Assembly (NCBI GenBank): GCA_014925825.1
Contig: JACGCK010000013.1
Span: 310,001-374,000, forward strand
Source: Pholiota molesta
Taxonomy: Eukaryota > Basidiomycota > Agaricomycetes > Agaricales > Strophariaceae
Length of the DNA stretch: 64,000 bases
Direction of reading: 5' to 3'
Under the pieces are notes generated by a model that worked only from the letters and a program-made list of their open reading frames with translations, did no database searches and was not told the DNA's origin. The first letter of the stretch is position 1. Every line of letters begins with the position of its first letter. The position numbers were made by a program, and so were the translations under genes. Positions 1-11,672 of the stretch are shown piece after piece.

Positions 1-3000
1 GCCTGTCGTACTGAAACTACCGAGATGATAGGATTGGATGATGTATGAAGCGTATCTTTCTTATCGAATAATCACTGATAATTCAAACAGGCACCCGAGC
101 CCCTTCTGCCTAATTACGGAGAAGGCCAAATCAACGTTAACCAGTTGAATATGGTGATGCTAATGTGGTTCAACACCCATGAGAGAACGCCCACTGAGCT
201 GAGCGATATGATGTACGTTATTTCCGATTTTAATCTTGGTTGGGCTGATTGATTTGCGGCACGGACAGAAAAACTACTGGTTTACGGCTCATCAAAGTCT
301 ATGATCTGGCAGAAATGTGCTTGCTCGAGCTAGGGATAGCGTAGATTTACGGGCAAGAGAATTTTTGTGCAACGTACCGAAATTTGAGACCCACGTAGAT
401 GTAGATGTGGGGCCCCTGCCGTACATTCTCCCTTGCGATCAAACTGTTTTATAATAGATCAATTATGACAATCTGTAACGCTTTCCGCCACTGAACGCTG
501 AACGTCGAACGTTGAACGTTGATATCTAATCACCTTCGCGAGAATGAATCTAATCCCGTTTGTTATTCGTAGACACACACACACACACACAAAACTCCTG
601 GGAACATTCTCCAAGATAGCAAGGATGGAGTAGAATATGACCTCCCCAGAATTGCATTGGCCATTCAAAATGCCTCTCTTTCTTGCCATTGCCACAAAAG
701 ACGGCGTATTCAAGGTGTACAAGTGTTGAACAAAACAACGTCAACAAATACGACAATCTCTACATAGCTCGCGCAGTCTTTGTGTACCCCATGGGGGTGG
801 ATTTAACAATAGTCAAATTTTGTGGTTATTTCTCAAGATATCATCCATTACTTATAAAAGTAGAATACGGGGAATCACAAATGGCGCCTTGAAATATGAT
901 AGCCTTTATGTTCTAAATTAGAGACGCTTTACGGAAGGCTACCCAGTGAGCTTCTTACCATTATAAACGGGTTATCTTCTGTCCGAATGATGCCGTGGAT
1001 GTGTTCGACATCACAAAAAATACGTGCATTAGGAAGGGTGTATCAATATCCAGATAAGGGGTTATATCCGTCATATGCAGGAGCTTTGGGATATATTTAT
1101 AGCAACTCTTTGCTTGATTATCAGATATACGTCTCAGGCAGAAGGGACATCGTCTCCTTCTTGTAGCTACGGTGGGTAGGCGCTAATTCACTATAATTGA
1201 CTTCGAGCTCGCATTTGCATCTTGGTACGTAGCACGTTCAAAAAAGATACACAACGGCTGAGGCCAATTTCCGACCAGGACTTCATTGTCTGCGGGCGTC
1301 TGCGGGCACTGACAATAGCTATTTCTAGACGATGTACACAGTAAATACTTACTGAATGGCGAAGAAGGCGGTATTGACAGATTGACTTTTAACGGGCGGC
1401 GTGCCAAGTGTTTAGGGCTCCGGCGCGGATGTGAGGCTCACGATTAGAGTATATTTAACCCAGAGTTCCCCCCATCCTGAGAAAGTGCATCAGGTTAATC
1501 TACTGCTCGTATACAAGTCCGGAGAAAACCTTCAACGGTAGCGATGAGCATTAAGGCCAACAGGGATCCGACCAAAGTGTAGCAGCAGAAGATTGAAATT
1601 GTTAGATTCCGAATCCGATTCCGAGTAAGGCAGAAATTATCCAGCGGCAGACCATAAGAAGTGCTTGCTTGAGACCGCTTGGAACGAAACCGATAATGGG
1701 CGGCACGGTGAAGAGCTTTTAATAGATCAATGATAATAACCTTTCTAAGTCAAGCTACTCACACCTGTCAATGCTAGAATTATCACATTGACTTATCACG
1801 CCCAGTTCATCATGCAGCATGCTTAAGCACTCTTCCTATTTTATGCTCGTAGACATACTTATTAAAATTAATTGAGCGTCGATCAGGAGACATTCCCGAT
1901 ACTATGCTCGTTGAAGGTCGTCGACAAATTGCGCCCAACAATAATGTCCCATCGTCGCTTATCCAGAGAAATAACATTCGATGCTATCAGAGTTCGGGAT
2001 CCCGCCCACTGGCAAGAAGAAGTACTTCTTAGTTATCAACAGCGGCAACTTCAGAATACGTATTCCTGAGCGATAATGGTGTATCCACACTATCTCCTTA
2101 GAATAAGTACAGAGTTCCGTTTCTGATTAAGTGGAGATTTGCCTTTCTGTCCTTGCCATGCGTACACTGTGAATGCGCAAAGATAGCGTATAATTTTGTT
2201 GTATTTTCACACTAAGTCTTGACCTGGTGACTGACGGCAATTATTAGATGAGTGTTGGCAAGGATGGCAAAGGGTTCGCAATGCAGAATCGGTAACTCGC
2301 CGTAGTGCCAGTCATCAAATCGAGTACTATCCGTCTCACGAAGCATACGGTAAGCACGGAAAATCACTCACTCACCGATTACACACCTTTTGAAACACCT
2401 ACCGGCTTAGGTGAAATCAGCCCTCTTCAAGATAAATCATTGCTCTGACTTCGGAGTTTGGTAAAGATATAATCATAATAGCGCCCAACGTTTCTTTTGA
2501 ATTGGAAAATTACTTCACATTGAGCCCCTGAAGCAGAACTGTTAGCCCAAGGCTTTAATGCTTTTTATGGAACAAGTTTACTCTGGTTGCAGCCCAGATT
2601 CCATGCGAATACCCCGGGTACATGAGGCTGGAGCTGGAAGTCAATTTCATCACAGTTGCGCCGATCGACTTCTGGAATCTGCTTCGAATCTGCACTGCTG
2701 ATAATCTCACTGATCCTACAGGTTTTGATGAGAACGCTTGTTATATCTCGATTATTATGTCAAAGAATAGTCGGCAGGTAGCTTTCAGTAACACTACGTA
2801 GGTATGCGGTATAGGCTGCTTTGGAAAATGAATTGTTGACAAGGAATTAGTTCCACTGAGAATCAGAAAGAAGCGCAGTATGTATTACTTCAGGCGAACA
2901 GGCGAAGCGAGAATTTGCCAATGAGTTCGGGAACAGTTATAATTAGCCGTGTCGACCGGTCCAGCGTGGACACTGATAACTTGAAAAGCTATATAGATAG

Positions 3001-3043
3001 AGGACATCATGGTCCATCCCAAGAAAACAATCTGCTTTTCGAA
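1..3043. other. Gene-poor left end
   Basis: No open frame here shows recognisable family motifs or a convincing exon chain on either strand. The only clear structure is a short AC dinucleotide run near 572-591 and an AT-rich stretch. The last few hundred bases presumably contain the promoter of the halogenase that starts at 3044. Confidence 0.5.
572..591. repeat. (AC)n microsatellite
   Basis: About ten uninterrupted AC dinucleotides, seen directly. It lies in apparently non-coding DNA. Confidence 0.9.
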
Positions 3044-5322
3044 ATGTCCGACATTGTACGTTGTCACCTCCTATCCTTAATCTAACTCATTGACGATGCC
3101 CTACTCGTTTGTTAAAGCCCGCTCACACAACAGTACTGGTCATCGGAGGAGGCCCTGGTGGTGCCTACACCGCCTCTGTCCTTGCCAATGAAGGCATCCA
3201 GGTCACTCTGCTTGAAGCAGCTCAGTTCCCCCGGTAATACAATCTGCACAATTTCAAGAGGCTCTAACTGATAGACGTATTGTGCAGGTACCACATCGGC
3301 GAGAGTATGTTGCCGTCGATCAACTCGTTCTACAACTTCATCGGAGCACAAGAGAAGCTTCGCAACTTCGGATTTTGTCCGAAGGTACTTCTTTCTTAAA
3401 TGATACATGCTAATCATGGACCTGTTCTGATTGTGTTTACTTTCTATTTAGCCCGGTGCGGCGGTAAAGCTCCAGAGGGACAAGAAAGAAGCTTGTGAGT
3501 GATCGGAACCTATAGACTAATTCCATGATCGACATGTGCTAATTACCTTTCCAGATACCAACTTCATCGAGAGAAACGAGCATGATGCATCCTACAACGT
3601 GGTAAGACTTACTTATTCTGTATTTGTTGAACACTGCTTTATCTCAACCGGTTCCCACTTTCAGGTGCGATCCCAGCTGGACGAGTTACTTCTCCGCCAC
3701 TCTCAAGAGTGTGGTGCGACAGTCTTCGAGCAGACGCGAGTGAACGACATCATCTTTGATGAGAAGACTCAAGACACCGATAACCTGAGACCGATTGGCG
3801 CCAATTACATCAGGGATGGTAAAGCCGGACACATATCTTTCGATTACCTTGTCGATTCCTCGGGAAGCAAAGGATTGATGTCCACCAAGGTCCGTACTAT
3901 CATATGAAAATCGAAATCAGCAGGGTAACTGATGGGCGTTCCAGTATCTGAAAAATAGGAAGATGAACCAGTCCCTCCACAATCTCGCATGCTGGGGATA
4001 TTGGACTGGCCAAGGCACATACATGCCCGGTACCTACCGCCACAATGCCCCATGGTTTGAGGCTCTGAGCGGTAAGCTATTACCATCCTTATAGTTGGTA
4101 TAACGCTGAATTAATTCTAATAGACGAAAGTGGATGGGCTTGGTTCATCCCTCTGCACAACGGCACGGCAAGTAGCCAAACTTGCATAAAATCTTTACCC
4201 CGACTCAACTCGGGGTTCTGTTTAGGTCTCCGTCGGTTTCGTCATGGATAAGGCTATCAGCATCCAGAAGAAAGCAACGCTCCGCGAGAGCAACCCCGAC
4301 GAATACTCTCTCAAGGCGCATTACCTCGATCAGCTGCAATATACTCCGGGGTTGCGCGACCTCCTCAAGGACGCGACCATGAAGGAAGGCGAGGACGCGG
4401 TCAAGAGCGCCAGTGACTTCAGCTACTCAGCTAGCGCCTATGCCGGTGATCACTTCCGTTTGGTTGGAGACGCAGCTGGTAAGCGGCGATTGAATGACTA
4501 GTTCGAGCTAGTTTGACTGACTAACACTAATTTATTAGCGTTCATCGATCCCTTCTTCTCGAGTGGCTGCCATCTTGCGCATCTGGGTGGTCTATCTGCT
4601 GGTATGACTATCTGCGCGTCCATTAAAAAGCAGTGCACGGAGGAAGAAGCGTACCGGTACCACGACGTCAAGATCGCAACATCGTACACGAGGCAAGTAT
4701 CAGCCTCGTTAACATTGGATTATTAAATAATATTTCCATTCACATTCAGGTTCCTCATCGTTGTGCTGAGCGCCTACAAGCAAATCAGGTCGCAAGTGAC
4801 TAACGTCTTGGCCGATGTTGACGAGGATAACTATGACCGTGCCTTTGATTTCTTCAGGCCAGGTAACCTAACTTTGTTTAGTTTGGGAGATTGGTATACT
4901 AATGCGCTACATAGTCATTCAAGGAACTGCCGACGTAGGGAACAGATTGACGGAAGACGAGCTGCAAAAGACAATCGAATATTGCACAAGTGAGTTTATT
5001 CCTTTGAATTTTAATTGATCATCCTGACTTAAGTCTCCTAGACATCTTCCTTCCTAGTGACCCCGAAATGCGAGAATCTGTTGGTCAGAAAATAGGATTC
5101 GACGCGCTCAAGTCGACCAACCCCGTTCTCAACGTCGCTGAGATCGAGAAGCTCGCGGGGCCAGACGAGGACGCCGTGATGGTGCTCAAGCACGTCAACG
5201 CAAGGAAGCCTCTGGTAGGCCTGTACGAGGCTTTGGACGTCATCAAGACGGAGAACATTAATGGCTTGGTCGCCAATTTGAAGCGCGGATCGCTTGGGTT
5301 GAATCGTGAGGCCAAGGCTTAA
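3044..5322 (+). CDS. Flavin-dependent halogenase (13 exons)
   Basis: Predicted FADH2-dependent halogenase of 528 aa, which would chlorinate or brominate an activated (often phenolic) substrate using reduced flavin from a partner reductase. Exons: 3044-3055, 3118-3233, 3288-3384, 3452-3494, 3555-3601, 3665-3889, 3945-4071, 4124-4167, 4226-4478, 4539-4692, 4750-4862, 4915-4989, 5042-5322; the sum is 1587 nt, in frame throughout. The FAD-binding GGGPGG lies at residues 14-19. The family WxWxIP signature is WAWFIP at 227-232. A second flavin motif, [14 protein letters not shown], starts at 318. Lys75 in PKPGA sits where phenolic halogenases such as Rdc2 carry the catalytic lysine. The start is fixed by the tiny first exon (MSDI) spliced into [12 protein letters not shown]. 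Two introns (4168-4225 and 4693-4749) use GC-AG ends. No biosynthetic cluster surrounds it, so the substrate is unknown. The family is known from basidiomycetes (for example Armillaria). Confidence 0.93.
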
Positions 5323-6202
5323 TGTTGCGTTTGCAATTGAAGATTTTGCTGGTCCTTGAGCTTGGAATTTATTATGTATGTAATTGTAGATAAAGAGCGT
5401 ACACACTATAGATATATACTTATGACTGGAACTGCGCAAACTGTCTGGAGGCTGATTCCATTACTGAGAACCTAAGTTGAGGTGACGTTACGTGCGCGCT
5501 CAATGCGCGCCAAATGCGCGCTTCCGAATTGGAAGACGAAGCAATGACGACTCTTCTTCGGCGAAGTCCGCCGTTGGACCGTGTACATTACTACGTAATA
5601 CTATCACTATCACTATCACGTAATTGTTCGGTGCCATTTCGGTGACTACACTGCAATCGTTGACGAACGCTTCCAACAAGCTTCCAATGAATCCAATCTC
5701 ATCCGTGAACTTCACTTTGAAAACCGTCATGTGGCCAACACCCTCTACTCTGCTAAAGACCCTCAGACTCCGGCACAAAGGTTCGACATAGAACAAGAAT
5801 CAGAATCGCCCTTATTGCACATGAGTGCTTTCCGCATGATGAGATCCTGCCTCACCTGGACCCAGCCGCAGTGGGCGGCAGTGCACCCCCACCTGCACTT
5901 TGCTGTCGCCTAGAGTGCTCAGTGCTCAAGACATACTCAGCACTTCGTTAAGCTTTCAGTTTCTGCGCCCGGTACTTAGTGCTCTGAGGTATTCAATATT
6001 CTGAGTCAGTGCTCAGTACTGAGCGCTCAGCTTTTCAATCAGCTTCTGAAGACTCAATGTCAACTTCAAGCGTATCTACAGGCACTCGTCATCGCTTGAT
6101 CTTTAGCGAAGCCAACGTGTGTCCCGAAGCACTGCGCCTATGTCTCGCATGCACACTGAGACCAGCGGTCACTTGAAGCTTCCGCATTTCTGCGCCTCGC
6201 TT
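5323..6202. other. Intergenic, motif-rich
   Basis: No supported gene. 5600-5620 holds a short TATCAC repeat, and 5915-6040 holds many scattered copies of GTGCTCAG or its complement CTGAGCAC. The start of the tandem duplication is near 6203. Confidence 0.5.
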
Positions 6203-7740
6203 CTTGCCTCTGATACGCAACTGGCTATTTCCCCTGTCACTTACAGTTGCGCATGTGCGAGCCGTTACGCTGACCACGGCTCCCACCAATCCAAACAATA
6301 CCGCACCTTTCGGTTTGCTCTCCCCGCCGACACGCTAGATCTTTCTGTCAAGAACATCTCCCGTCGGCTCTTCTCACAGCATGACCTGGGTCCTGGGCTC
6401 CAGATGTGAACAAACAGCATATTCAATTGGATCAGTTGCTCTGCGACGCTACTCAAGTTGTATCAAGCTCCGCTTCACCTCTCATATTGCGGGGGAGGCT
6501 GGCCTAGCACTGCAGAGTGGCTGTGACGCGGATTGCTGACGCTCGCATGGTCATGTTGTGCCATTGCTGGCTCTCGGCCCTTCCCAGCGAGTGCCCTGTA
6601 GGACGAAGCGATCTCCGAGGACGCTGGTCCAGTGGTGTCAGTGTGAGAATATCGATATTCTGCGGGCGTTGGTACGGGTACCGCACCAGGCAGAGGTGCG
6701 ACGAGAGCTGGATGGGAGGTTTTAGAAATTAATGCGTCGGAATAAATTGGACAGGAACTCACGGAATGGGTTGAGTGTTGGAGCGGTGGAAATGGGCCGA
6801 TTTCTGCGCCGCATGCGCACCCTCAATAAGAAACAAAATCCTATGCCCAACAGAACGACAGCGAGACCCCCAATGACTGCACCTACAATAATGCCTGTGG
6901 GCGGAGGACTCGATTTATTGACCGTTGGCGACGTAGTTGCTTCCGATGTCGCAGTGGACGTTGTTGATGTTGAATTTGCAGATACCACCTTCATGAAATC
7001 AAGGAAAAATTGGGTCCCAGAGACAACAGCATAATTGACGACGAGTGTGTGGGGTGTATTGGGTGTCAATATAGGGGATTGGTAGTACAATTGTTGAAAG
7101 AAATAAGTGTTTGGAGTTCCAGACCCCTGGATTTGGAACGGCGCGGTGAACAGAGTTGGAGGGCCACCATCGATGCTATATGACGACGTAGTTTTCGGAG
7201 TCACAACGGGTATTGTTCCATAGACGCTGATCTGAACTCCTAATATGTGTCCAAATATGAGAAGAAAATGAGAATGTTCCCTGATAACGAAAAGGATGCA
7301 TACCTGTGAATGTAATCGTTGCCGTTGATCCATTAGTAGTGGTGAACGTCGATGTACCATCAAAGTCTGCTGTATTTCCGCCACGAGTCCATCCAGAAGA
7401 ATAGCTGATTATGGTATCGCGGTCGTCGTAGGTTATTACGCTCATCACTCGTCAAACGATAGCATTAGGATGACGGGAAGGAAGGGAGATCTCTATTCGC
7501 ATGGCGGGCATAGCGGAATAAGTGGGCGAGAAACATTGATCAAAATCGCAATCTGTAGACCTTCTAAACCAATTCTAAGCACCGCAGCTCCATCAATTCA
7601 ATATAAGTGGGGCTCGAGAGGGCTCCAGCGCTCAGCGAGCGCTGGAATCTCCATTTATCATTGCCGTTTATTTGGCTGCGCTACATATGTCAAGCAAGGC
7701 AGGACCGGCGAGTTATAACGATTGCCATTTTTCTATTAAA
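6203..7740. repeat. Tandem duplication, unit A
   Basis: This stretch resembles 7793-9760 over gene, promoter and 3' flank. Matching landmarks are GATACGCAACTGGCTA at about 6212 and 7807, the whole three-exon gene, the upstream GAAACATTGATCAAA, and a more distal CTCCATTTAT block near 7650 and 9678. The two units are direct repeats, so the gene pair arose by tandem duplication. Confidence 0.85.
6475..7445 (-). CDS. Single-pass membrane protein, Ser/Thr-rich (paralogue A)
   Basis: Predicted 283-aa cell-surface protein. Exons on the minus strand are 7445-7304, 7239-6763 and 6707-6475 (852 nt). The N-terminal two thirds is a beta-rich ectodomain with a YSIDGGPPTLFTAP segment, the arrangement seen in an abundant but functionally unassigned family of Agaricomycete membrane proteins. 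A short Ser/Thr linker follows, then one hydrophobic helix (IIVGAVIGGLAVVLLGIGF), a basic stop-transfer RVRMRRR, and a cytoplasmic tail ending PPQYER. No classical signal peptide is seen at the ATG. It is the downstream member of a tandem pair with the gene at 8061-9215, whose linker is about 60 residues longer. The function is unknown. The exon structure is conserved in both copies, which supports the model. Confidence 0.85.
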
Positions 7741-8060
7741 TGCTCAAGAAAGGATGTATATACATTCAAAAACCTCTCATAATCCATTTCTCGCTCTTTT
7801 CTTGTGATACGCAACTGGCTACCTCGCCTGTTATCTACAGCTGCGCGTGTGCGAGCCCTTACGCTGACCGCGGCTCAGACCCGTCCTCCTCACATAATAC
7901 GCCACCTTGAGATTTCTAGGCTTGCCGCTCGGTCCTTCTGTCAAGGACATCTCCCGTCGGCTTCTCTCACAGCCAGGCCAGCGCCCCAGACGTGAGCAAA
8001 CAGCATATTCAATTGCATTAATCGCTCTGCGACGCTACTGAAGCTGTACCCAACTCCGCT

Positions 8061-9215
8061 TCACCTCTCGTATTGCGGGGGAGCATGGTCCAGAAGTGTA
8101 AAGTCGCTGTGACGCGGATCGCTGACGCTCGCATAGTCGTTTTGCACCATCATCGGGTCGTGGCTCTTCTTCCCAGTGGGTAACATGGAGTACGAGCCAG
8201 TCACCGAGGACTCTGGTCCGGGGGTGCCAGGGGGAGCATATTGGTATTCTGAGGGCGCTGCTATCGCACCAGGCAGAGGGTGGGGTGAGGTGAGGTGAGA
8301 GCGTTAGAAACTGATGCGTAGGTATGTGGCCAGATTGGGCAGGCACTCACGGAATGGGTGGAGCGTTGGAGCGGCGGAAATTGCCCGATTTCTTCGCCGC
8401 ATGTGAATCCTCCATAAGAGACACAGTCCGATGCCCAACAGGACGACGGCGAGACCTCCAATGACGGATCCTACAATAAGGCCTGTGGAAGGCGGGCTTG
8501 ATTTATTAACGGCTGGCGACGTAGTTGCTTCCGATGCTGCTAATTGAGATGACGACGTGCTCGATATAGGTGCCGTCGAGGAAGAATTAGATGTCAATGA
8601 TAACAAAGTAGTTGCAGTCGAGGCAGATGTAGAAGTTGACGATGATGATGTTGTTGGTGGTATGACTACAGGGGAAGTGGTAGTTTGTTGGGTTGAGGTC
8701 GTTGTTGTGCCAGTGGGCGTCGGCGAGGTTGAGGTTGAACTTGCGGGTTCCACCTTCATGAAATCAAGGAAGAATTGGGTTCCAGAGTTAACAGTAGAGG
8801 TGACAACGAGCGTGTGGGGTGTATTGGGTGTCAATATAGGGGATTGATAGTACAGTTGTTGAAAGAAATAAGTATTTGCAGTCCCAGAGCCCTGGATTTG
8901 GAACGGCGCGGTGAATAGAGTCGGAGGGCCACCATCGATGCTATACGACGACGTTGTCTTCGGAAGGATAACGGGTATTGTTCCATAGACGCTGATTTGC
9001 ACTCCTGGTACGCGTTAAAATATGAGAGGAAAATGAGAAGGTTCCCTATCAATAAAAGAAAAAGCATGCATACCTGTGAATGTAATCGTCGCCGTTGAAC
9101 CATTCACAGTGGTCCATGTCGATGTACCATCAACGTCTGCTGTATTTCCGCCACGAGTCCATCCAGAAGAATAGTTGATTATGGTATCGCGGTCGTCGTA
9201 GGTTATTACGCTCAT
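8061..9215 (-). CDS. Single-pass membrane protein, Ser/Thr-rich (paralogue B)
   Basis: Paralogue of the gene at 6475-7445, 331 aa in this model. Exons are 9215-9074, 9004-8351 and 8260-8061 (996 nt). The ectodomain is close to that of copy A. The Ser/Thr-rich linker is expanded and would suit heavy O-mannosylation (inference). A single helix (LIVGSVIGGLAVVLLGIGL) and the basic HMRRRNR follow, and the tail again ends PPQYER. The last acceptor is the least certain boundary: a stop codon forces it downstream to the GATAG at 8264-8261, after a long pyrimidine tract. The function is unknown. Confidence 0.83.
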
Positions 9216-9243
9216 AACTCATCAAACGATAGCATTAGGTTGA

Positions 9244-9263
9244 AAGGAAGGAAGGAAGGAAGG
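9244..9263. repeat. GGAA microsatellite
   Basis: Five tandem GGAA/AAGG tetranucleotides just upstream of paralogue B. Unit A has only a short version at the matching place. Confidence 0.85.
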
Positions 9264-10070
9264 AGACCATTTGTTCTCATGGCGGGCATAATAATGGACT
9301 AAAAGTGGGCGTGAAACATTGATCAAAGTCGCAACGTGTAGACCATCTAAAGATTCTAACACCGCGACTCAATTAATCAGAAAGTGGGGCACGGCGCGCA
9401 AGGGCGCGCAGTACTCAGCTCTGATATGTAAGCTTGTCTGGTGTTGCTGTGATCACTGGAAAATTTAGAGATCAATCAGCAATGAATACAGGGAATGTAA
9501 TGGCAAGAATTAATCCTTCCTATGTGTTAGACTCTCCGTGCTGTAGATGCTTTCACTTCAAAGCAGCTTGTAAATGGATGGGGGAAGCATATGACAACCA
9601 CCATGCCGCCCACTTAAGCGGTGCCGAGCGCGCATTGACATCAGCAGTCTATTTTTGCTTTGACTGAAGGCTTCAAACTCCATTTATTATTGCTGTCCAT
9701 AGTTCCATCTGGCTATGCTGTCTCAAGCAAGCTGCCGGCGGATTATAAGGATCTGCTCAACAGAGTCCAGAGGATGTGTGTGCGATGTAAAGGATACAAT
9801 GGACTTGATGATATAAATAGCACGACCACGTTCTTAATGAAGAAAGATCACGTGCTCTTATGTGTCACGCCACATTGTGAATTTCGGAAAGTGGTGTGGT
9901 TCCTTCTGGTTCGCGCTCCTGTTTTTTTTTGGATTGTCGTGTTTCTTTCCACTACCACCACATTCCAGACCGCGAGCTCTCGGCGTGTCGTGGCCATAAA
10001 AGAGCTCCCTCTCCAGCTCATTTCTCGACGACACGACTCCCATATCCAACGCCCATAATCTCTTTGGAGG

Positions 10071-11413
10071 ATGGCCTATAACTCGACTATTCCCGACGTG
10101 CTCACCGAGCTGTACGCGGGCACCGACTTCTCTTCGCTCTCGTGGTTCGAGCAGCAGTGGGTTGCGTGGTATGTGTGGATTGGAAACCCTATCATTGCGA
10201 CGGGGTTGATGAGCTTCTTGATGCATGAGGTGTGTTTCTGTCGTTGCTCTCTTTCGTCGGCCAGTGTCATCCCATGGTTCTGTCTCTCGGAATACAGCTC
10301 AGTCTTTAAATCATTTCCCTTTTACTCTCCTCGGCGATTGAACAACCTGGCTAACATATCCTACTTTCGTTTTAGATCGTGTACTTTGGCCGTAGTGTGC
10401 CATGGATTATCATCGACGCGATACCCTACTTCCGTCAATGGAAGCTACAACCCAACAAGATTCCCACTCCTGCTGAACAATGGGCTTGCACCAAGCAAGT
10501 TCTCTTATCCCACTTTACCATCGAACTGCCAGCGGTATGTCTTGTTGTTTAGCCATTGTGGGAAACAGTGACTGATGTCGTTAATCTGTATTGCGTAGAT
10601 TTGGTTGTTCCACCCTACTGCAGAGAGTCTCGGCATGCAGACGTATCAAGTACCTTTTCCCTCCTTGAGCACTATGGCGCCGCAGATCTTCTTTTTCTTC
10701 TTCTTCGAAGACTTCTTCCATTTCCTGGGTAAGTTTTCTGCCTGTGCCCATGTCCGTTGTTTTATTCTGACACCATCTAAAGCTCACCAGGCTCTCCACA
10801 CCGGTATCCTGTACAAGCACATCCACAAGATCCACCACAAGTACTCTGCGCCTTTCGGCCTTGCTGCTGAATACGCACACCCTGCTGAAGTGTTCATCCT
10901 CGGTACCGGTACCATCTGCGGCCCCCTCCTCTACTGCTACTTCACCCAGAACTTGCATATCCTGACCGTGTACATCTGGATCGTTCTGAGGTTGTTCCAG
11001 GCCATCGACGCCCACAGCGGTTATGGTCAGTTTCCCAAAAACATTACCCCCGTTCACAAGTGCTAATTATAGCCCCAAATTTTAAAACAGACTTCCCCTG
11101 GTCGCTGCACAATATCCTCCCATTCTGGTCCGGCGCTGAGCACCACGACTTCCACCACATGGCCTTCACCAACAACTTCTCGACGTCGTTCCGTTGGTGG
11201 GACAGGATTTTCGGTACGGATGACAAGTATCTCGAGTACTGTGCGCGCGTCAAGGCTGCGAAGAAGGCTATGAAGAACGCGACGAAGGAGCAGCAGCACG
11301 AGATAGAGCAGAAGCTGATGGCGGAGGTCGAGGCTGAGGGCATCAAGGCCGAGGCTGAAGCGGAGGCTAGAGGTGTCCTTGGGGGCGGTAAGAAGACAGT
11401 TAAAGTCCAATAG
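10071..11413 (+). CDS. ERG25: C-4 methylsterol oxidase
   Basis: Predicted 337-aa ER membrane di-iron oxygenase that oxidises the C-4 methyl groups of 4,4-dimethylzymosterol-type sterols in ergosterol synthesis, working with ERG26 and ERG27. Exons: 10071-10229, 10376-10534, 10599-10728, 10783-11025, 11091-11413 (1014 nt, in frame). The three histidine boxes of the fatty acid hydroxylase superfamily are visible: HFLAH at 147-151, HKIHH at 164-168, and HHDFHH at 248-253. The EYAHPAE segment and the [17 protein letters not shown] stretch are also typical of ERG25. The C-terminus carries an Ala/Glu/Lys-rich tail rather than a clear KKXX. The start ATG opens the first exon directly ([11 protein letters not shown]). 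It is a conserved housekeeping gene with no functional link to its neighbours. Confidence 0.96.
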
Positions 11414-11672
11414 AGGTTACTTGGGAGTTATGACTATTAATTAATTTGCGGATATCTATTCGGTTACTTGCATAAACAAATTTTAATTCACGACATACCT
11501 ACATACTTTCTCGTCGGTATATAGAGAAATTTGCGACGTTTGGATGGTAATGGGCGCTCGATTGGACTTGCGAACAACTTGAAAATTGGGTCACACTCAC
11601 ACAGCGTGACCGGGCCGATGGCAAGATGACATATATTATCGCCGCCGCTGCAGTGACGAGAAGTTTAGCTCG

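Larger units (their letters stand above)
7793..9760. repeat. Tandem duplication, unit B
   Basis: Second copy of the unit described at 6203-7740. It is longer, mainly because of about 200 bp of extra sequence around 9420-9660 and a longer Ser/Thr linker inside the gene. Orientation is the same as unit A. Confidence 0.85.

Noticed and set aside
459..756. Minus-strand frames over the AC microsatellite
   Set aside because: The frames read through the dinucleotide repeat (CVCVCV) and have no other coding feature.
3044..11413. A secondary-metabolite cluster around the halogenase
   Set aside because: The neighbours are membrane proteins of unknown role and the housekeeping sterol gene ERG25. No synthase or tailoring enzyme is visible.
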